This document shows, one piece after another, positions 57,976 through 64,000 of a DNA stretch of 64,000 nt. The notes under the pieces were generated by a model. The model saw nothing but the letters and a program-made list of their open reading frames with translations. It did not search any database and was not told the origin of the DNA. Numbering within the stretch: the first letter of the stretch is position 1; every line of letters starts with the position of its first letter. Origin of the DNA: Selaginella moellendorffii (taxonomy: Eukaryota; Streptophyta; Lycopodiopsida; Selaginellales; Selaginellaceae); contig NW_003314349.1 of NCBI RefSeq assembly GCF_000143415.4, positions 158,048 to 222,047 on the forward strand, in the 5' to 3' direction. Both the position numbers and the translations under genes were made by a program.

Positions 57976-60900
57976 CCATCTCAGGTCCCTCTCAGACTCC
58001 ATCTCAAACTCCACCATATGTTATGTGTTGGTCCTTTTGTGTCTCTTTTCTAGAGACTTTTTTATTGCTCGCTTCGTGCTCATTCTTTGAGCACTCTGTT
58101 AGGAGTTCCACTCTCACTCTTGATTCTTCAAGTTGGAGTTTTTAATCCAAACATGTTATGCTCATTTGGCTTCCACTTCAGCCACTACCACGTGGCACCC
58201 TTTTGGCTCCACTTTGGGGCTTAGGGATTTGTGTCTCACAATAGCCACTTGTCTTTAACAGTAAGTCACAATTAATATATAGTCCTATTATTGAGACTAA
58301 AAATTAGGATTTAATATATTGCTGTGTTACAATAAAACCTCATTCTCGAGATTGAAATGTAGTATATTAATTAGTACCAAAAAATATAATCATCAAAGAA
58401 ATCTTATTACTGGAGAGTTATTTCTTTTTGTTTGTTGAAATAGTTTGGAAAAAGCTTACTTTTAGTCCCAAAGGCATCGCATATGACTCTCCACCTCCAT
58501 CCCCAAGCTCAACCAATAATCCACTTTCACCATTACGTAATAATCTTCCTTTCATTCTGAAGGGTATTTCCTTCCATATAACAATTGTTGTGAGGCTTTT
58601 CTATTTATGACCTCAAGTGTAAAAATTCCCTTCTTATGACGTTGCTAAAAGAGTTGGATTGCATTCAATGCTCCAAGAGTGATGCCAATATTTTCTTTAA
58701 GATTTTGCTCCAAATATGATATGAGTGCTTGATGTAGATAATATTATCTATGGTATCCCATATGCTATTTCTATTTAAACAAGCTAAATAGTTGCATGGG
58801 TTTGGTAAATTTTCTTGAGCATTATCGCAAATGCTTAAAAGTAGGTTTGAAAGGTGTGCATGTATGGATGTACAAAAAAATCAAAAAAAAATTAAAGACA
58901 CATAGTTATTATAATTTCATGGTGAAGAACAATATTCCATTGATGAACACTATATCAGTGAGTGTTGAATATGGGATATTTAGACCACTCTATAATGTAA
59001 TGTGAAAGTCATGAGAGTCATAGTTTCTTCAAAAGTTTAGTTCATTATGAGTAAAGTGGAGAATCTTATATTTTCAAAAAAGTATTTTAGCATATATATA
59101 GATATTATTATATATAATTATAATACAAGTGGTTCTAACATTGTTATAATTCAAGACTTCTATTTTCAAGACTAACAATCTAGATCTTCAAGAATCCCTA
59201 GAGTTTTTCTTAGTATAAATATAGATAAAGGATGTGTAAATGACTAAATTTTCCATTCTACTTTAGTCACTTAAACACACTTTTGACTATTTGGAAGAGT
59301 TTCACTTACAACCTCCATAAGTCTTATTCTCAACTTAGGGCATGCTATCCTTGTGAATGATATTTATGCCACTTAGCCTTTGCATTTAGTCCAAGTGCTC
59401 CACGTGTCCACTCCCATGACAAAAGACTAAGACATTTCTACTGTATAATTTATTTTGTAACAGTTAATCAATGGTAGATTCTAGAATAAAATCATTCCTA
59501 TCTTTCATATTATGATGTATGCTTGAGGTGATATTTCTTTCCATTTTGCCAAAAGCTAGTCTATATAATAACTTTGAGCATGTTTTTGAATTCAATGTAT
59601 ACAAACTTTTAATATTGTCTAACATAGTCCTTTATACTTCAAATAAACCTTATTATAACATCATTAATCAATGGTAGATCGTGGAATAAAAACTTTCTTA
59701 CTTTTCACATAATGGTTGAGGTGACATTTCTTTTTGTTCCAACTCTAAATACTCTTTATGATACCTTTGAGCATGTTTTTGAATCCGATGTAAAGATTGT
59801 AAAATAATGTAGACTTTTAATATTGTATAACAACATAATCTTATCATAAAAGTTCAAACTTCCAAAACCGGAAAGAAACTAAATGGAAAGCTTTCTTTTG
59901 CATTACCAAGATCACCCACCCCTTTCTTTCTCCCAAACTCTTATTTCAGAAAGTTTTCTTTGCTGATGTTTCAATCTTTTTCTTAGTTCTATATCATTAG
60001 AGGCTGTGATTCGCAATAACACTAGTGTAGTCAAATTTCTTCTTTCAAGTGTGGGTGGAGGTGGATAGTATTGGGATTTGGAACGTTTCAAATCTAAAAA
60101 GATTCAAGTTTTTAGATTTCCAATCAAAGTGTGAAGTTACGATCATGCCAAAGAAGCAAGAGTCATTCATTATCATTTCCTCCTATTATAGTTCTAGTCT
60201 AGTGCTAGCCACAAATCAGTCAACTTTGACTTCACTATTATGTAAAGCTGTTTGCAACTCTTTTTAGTTTTCCTACCACTCTATCGATGTGTGTTCATTT
60301 TTATATAGGCCCATAAACAAGCTCCCATCCATATACAATAGCAACATCTTCTTTGAACTACCACCTCTTATCAGCTCAAAAGAAAAAGGGATGGAGACCA
60401 AGCAAAACATCCATAACTAGTGCAAAATCAAGATTACACACTTTTAGCATTTCGAAGGCACAATGTCTATGGTTCATTATGGTGGTTATTTAGATTAGTA
60501 TGCAATTGAGAGCACGGAAAAATTCCACATTTTTTGAAGGATTTACAATTAATCCTCCCATTTGGTGACACCATTGGTGTAGGATTCATGTGCTAGTTTT
60601 GCAAGAATGCTCCATTATGTCATACCATTTGCAAGGTTATTATTACTTTCTTTTACAGGATGGAGAGGTTAATAAAGTTGTAGTACATATTAGCACATAT
60701 GCATATTCAATGCATGAAGGGATATAAAGGAGTTCAGTCAACCGTTTCAAAAATGTTGTGTAGAGAAAGACTATGAGAAACTCATCTGCAATTCTGAAAC
60801 ATGTTCAATAGACAATGCTTAAAAATTTTATCACCAACACCCTACTCGATCTAGGTTACAAGAAGACTCAATTGAATAAGGTTAGCTTATGGGAGTTATT

Positions 60901-62562
60901 ATGATATGTGCAACCTACAACTAGTCTCAGGAGGTAGAAAAATACTTTTCAATAATATCTCTCTTATATTTTGTTTTATTTAGGATAAAATCTTAGATAT
61001 GTGAATCTAGAAAGGGGAAGCTACAGTAAAAAATTGACTCTATCTTAAACTAAAACAAACCTACCTCTATGAGTTTATCCATAGGAGTTTATTTCCAGAT
61101 CAAATTATTAATGAGTAAGAGTGCCCTTTCATCTTTAAAATGTTTATTATGGGCCCCACTTCTTATGTAAATTTTATCTTCTGAATGGATATGTCTGGGT
61201 CAAATGACCTTGCTAATGCATGAGTACATTTTGACTATATGAAGCGGATATTGGGTTGGACAACCATAGGAGCTCATATATATGATCTGAGGTAGTTATT
61301 TTTTTCTCACTATTTTAAAATGGTTTTTAAGCATTACTTTTTTCATAGGCTACATTCTAACTTGACAATTGCAACAATAAAGTTTAAAGTACAAGAATAA
61401 ATGGCCTAGAAAATATTTTAGAAGTCCCTCTCTAACATTGTATTAAAGCAAATTGATAAACCTACAGTTTCATGATAAATAAAACTAGGGCTAATTGGAA
61501 TAGTGTAGTTTTTGGGAATGGTCAGCCCCTAGAGGGTCGTGAGAGGACTTGTGAGTTCCATTGGGCTCAAAGTCTAAACTAACATTGCCATCTTATTAAG
61601 TTGAAGATTATATCAAATCCCGCCATGTTTAACAAGATTTCCAATTAGTGTTTAAAAAGTTTTGTAAACAATGGCAGGTTGCACTTTCTAAAGAAGAGCA
61701 TGAGGCAAAAGTAAATGAAATTTGAATGTGGTGGTGTGAAGATGGCCATACGAATACAAGTTGTCTACCCAAATTTGAGTCGTGGTTGGGGTGGTGGGAA
61801 GTTAAGATGTTCTAATAGAGACATCACTCTCTTCATGTTGATTTTTTTTTTTATTCTCTTTTAATATTGTCTTTTTCATTACTTGAGGATTTCAATACAC
61901 CCCAAATATGAATCTCTTAGAGAGTAAACATTGGACCTAGCATTCCACTAAGGCAAGGAAAGGGAAGATGAGTTTATATAAAGTATATCTATCAAATTTG
62001 ATATATGCTATAAAGCAATCTTCAAAAGCTTTGGCATTTGAGGAAGATACATAGGAATAGAATCTTCAGTTGAGATGTTACACAATTGAATGAAAAAGAA
62101 AGTGACTCCACTAGCACGAACAATGGCAACTTTAGTAGAGGAAGTGATCCATGGATATCTATAAAGTACACTCTCTAGGTTTCTATTGGTAACATAAAGA
62201 TCATTTGCTTAAAGCATCACTTTTCCTTTGCTAGTGAAGATGTTGGCATGAACCTTGGAGTGAAAAACTCCTATAGGCCTGATCTTGAGTAGCATTCTGC
62301 TTCAAGACATTGCCCTTGGACAATGCCACCTTCAATGGTTGATAAAGAGAGTGCATCATAATATGTTGAAATCACTTACTGTAGCATGGAATAAAAATAA
62401 TAGGCAAATCACCACATGCCAGCAAAATTTAATATAAGGTGTATGGGGATGCTTCCAAGAGAAAAATGCCAAGCCTAGATCCGTAGTGACAAATCTTTTT
62501 TTGTTCTAGCCCCATGTTTCTATGGCAAACACAAACAAGTAAAATTTTCAAGATAGTGCTAG
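57976..62562. other. Long AT-rich region without a supported gene
   Basis: No domain is recognised on either strand. Two related stretches near 59480-59600 and 59660-59790 (aatcaatggtagat..tggaataaaa, then catgtttttgaat) show a ~200-bp imperfect direct repeat. Probably layered, decayed transposons. Confidence 0.45.
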
Positions 62563-62847
62563 TTGTATTACTGCAACCTTGATGCTAACCATATGAAACA
62601 GCTTGAAGACACTATAGTGACAAAACTTGATATAGTACTTAAAGAATGGCTAGTTGCTAATGGGGTCACCCTCACCTTGGATGAGATTGAAAAGCTTGAA
62701 AAACCTAATTTCAATTTTGAGAGGAGGAAAGTTGGATACATGAGTGATAGACTTAACACTATTCTCACAGAGATAAAGATGCACAGGAAACTTGCAAGAA
62801 AAAGTAAAGTAGTTAAATTTATTAATACCATCTCTAAGCAGAAATAG
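62563..62847 (+). other. Unassigned short ORF
   Basis: A Lys/Glu/Leu-rich frame of up to 94 codons (KQLEDTIVTKLDIVLKEWL ... LTEIKMHRKLARKSKVVKF), predicted helical, no known family. The first true ATG is codon 11. May be chance or a transposon relic. Confidence 0.25.
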
Positions 62848-63225
62848 GGGAAAGTAAGCCTAGCTCAAATGCTTAAGTGTGAGATTTTCTCATCATTACA
62901 CTAGTAAAGGAATACACTATAAAAACAGAAAGTAGAGAGTATACAATTGTCATTCAAAATCTTCTTTCTTGCATATGTCTAGACTTTACGAAACCCGAGG
63001 AACATGGGAAGGCATATGCTTCTTACAAGTATATGTACTACATTTTTATTCACATCTTACACCAGGATCATAAAGTGGATATTTATATACATCAAGAAAG
63101 TATTACTATTGTTAGTTGTAAAAGACTTTTGGAGTTAATTAGATTTTTCAAGAATATTAATGTTTATTCTCTATTGATAATATAAATTTATTATAATTTA
63201 TATAATTAATAAAAAAATTAAATTT

Positions 63226-63525
63226 TCATTTGATATACTTGTAAGTGTTCTTTTTACAATATTGCCTATAATACTCGTGTGTCTCCATTTCTATCTTTAC
63301 CATCTCAAAAAATATTTCATGGTAGTTTTTCGAGTGCATGATATTGCAGTGTGTTGCAAAAGTATATATACTATCATATTGATCATCGCCATTATTTCCA
63401 CCACAAGCCAGAAAATATATAAAGCATTTCTTGAAAGTCATAGAATTGCAATTTTCTAAAACAAGTAGGAGAACATTCCTTTTCACCCAATTTATTACAC
63501 CATTTGTCATTGTATTTATCTTCAA
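63226..63525 (-). other. AT-rich Cys-containing short ORF
   Basis: About 94-99 codons, the first ATG giving MTNGVINWVKRNVLLLVL. The segment KKCFIYFLACGGNNGDDQYD, then SIYTFATHC, loosely resembles the Kazal pattern C-x3-Y-x3-C-G...Y...C but lacks one of the usual cysteines. No upstream exon or signal peptide was established. Confidence 0.25.
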
Positions 63526-63627
63526 CTCATAATTATTATTTTCACTATCCTTTCTTTATTTTTCTTGTATGGTTTAGTTGTATTGCGCAATGGGATGATT
63601 ATTATAGCTTCTAGCCCTTGAATTATA

Positions 63628-63799
63628 ACTCTAAGTTAAATTACCAATATTAAAACCCATAAATTTATAAATTTTAGAAACTATGCTATGATAATGTAAG
63701 CTCCTGAATTTGAACTCTAAGTTAAATTACCAATATTAAAACCCATAAATTTATAAATTCTAAAAACTATGTTATGATAATATAAGCTCCTGAATTTGG
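63628..63799. repeat. 86-bp tandem duplication at the solo-LTR edge
   Basis: Units 63628-63713 and 63714-63799 both end in the terminal bases of the Cassandra LTR (taagctcctgaattt). The left unit keeps the intact TG terminus (gataa|tgtaagct), while the unit attached to the LTR has tataagct. Confidence 0.85.
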
Positions 63800-63974
63800 A
63801 CTTCCCGGGAGGTCACCCAGCCTAGTACTATTTAAACCTAAGGACGCTTAACCCCAAATATCCTAAGACCCTTAATCGATTGGAAAAGGGGGTGCACTCT
63901 TGTTCATAGGCCCTTTCCCTTTATATTTGAACCCCATGGGTTGTCTTTCGAGTTGTTCCCTTTGGTTGCTTACA
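63781..63974 (-). mobile_element. Cassandra-type solo LTR with perfect TSD
   Basis: A 194-bp LTR in reverse orientation, starting TGTAAGCAACC at 63974 and containing the 5S-derived block (forward: cttcccgggaggtcaccca ... acgcttaacccc). It is flanked on both sides by gataa (63776-63780 and 63975-63979), so it is a solo LTR left by LTR-LTR recombination and not an element cut by the window edge. Confidence 0.9.
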
Positions 63975-64000
63975 GATAAATCCCTTAGGAATGTATTCTA

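Overview
The window looks like nuclear DNA of a land plant, most likely a lycophyte such as Selaginella. Its multi-exon genes encode plant-specific proteins (an LHT-type amino acid transporter, an OPR3-like reductase, a pseudo-response regulator with a CCT domain, a UDP-glycosyltransferase). Their introns are nearly all about 45-80 nt, a habit known from Selaginella. The window also carries Cassandra-type TRIM elements, whose LTRs contain a 5S rRNA-derived segment. The species call is inference; the gene calls come from exons read directly.

Layout. From 1.6 to 26.7 kb the DNA is gene dense: a GT32-like glycosyltransferase (+), then seven minus-strand genes in a row. These are a DUF7138-like protein, an LHT transporter, glycine decarboxylase P-protein, a PDI-like protein, a CENP-E-type kinesin-7, an AMSH deubiquitinase and an intronless U2AF65. 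A second intronless U2AF65 lies head to head with the first, followed by a broken carboxylesterase. From 26.7 to 33.9 kb the DNA is AT-rich and repeat-laden: a complete Cassandra element nested in an older Cassandra LTR, a Ty3/gypsy integrase relic and a decayed bulb-lectin ORF. From 34.5 to 46.8 kb there is a second gene island: an OPR3-like enzyme ending in SKL, TPX2, a DUF1645-like protein, a DEAD-box helicase of the RH41 type, and a PRR clock protein with an evening element in its upstream DNA. From 46.8 to 52.5 kb come an aminotransferase class V pseudogene, an inverted scrap of the neighbouring UGT gene, a perfect 37-bp inverted repeat and the intact UGT. From 52.5 to 64 kb the DNA is again AT-rich: an old 0.7-kb direct repeat pair, a Cassandra element with a perfect target-site duplication, a GC-rich hexanucleotide minisatellite and a Cassandra solo LTR at the right edge.

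The genes do not form a pathway. Links between them are general: photorespiration (P-protein), spindle function (kinesin-7 and TPX2), jasmonate-type oxylipin reduction (OPR), splicing (two U2AF65), endosomal deubiquitination (AMSH) and circadian control (PRR). Exon joins were worked out by hand from splice sites, reading frame and family conservation; single-base errors are possible.
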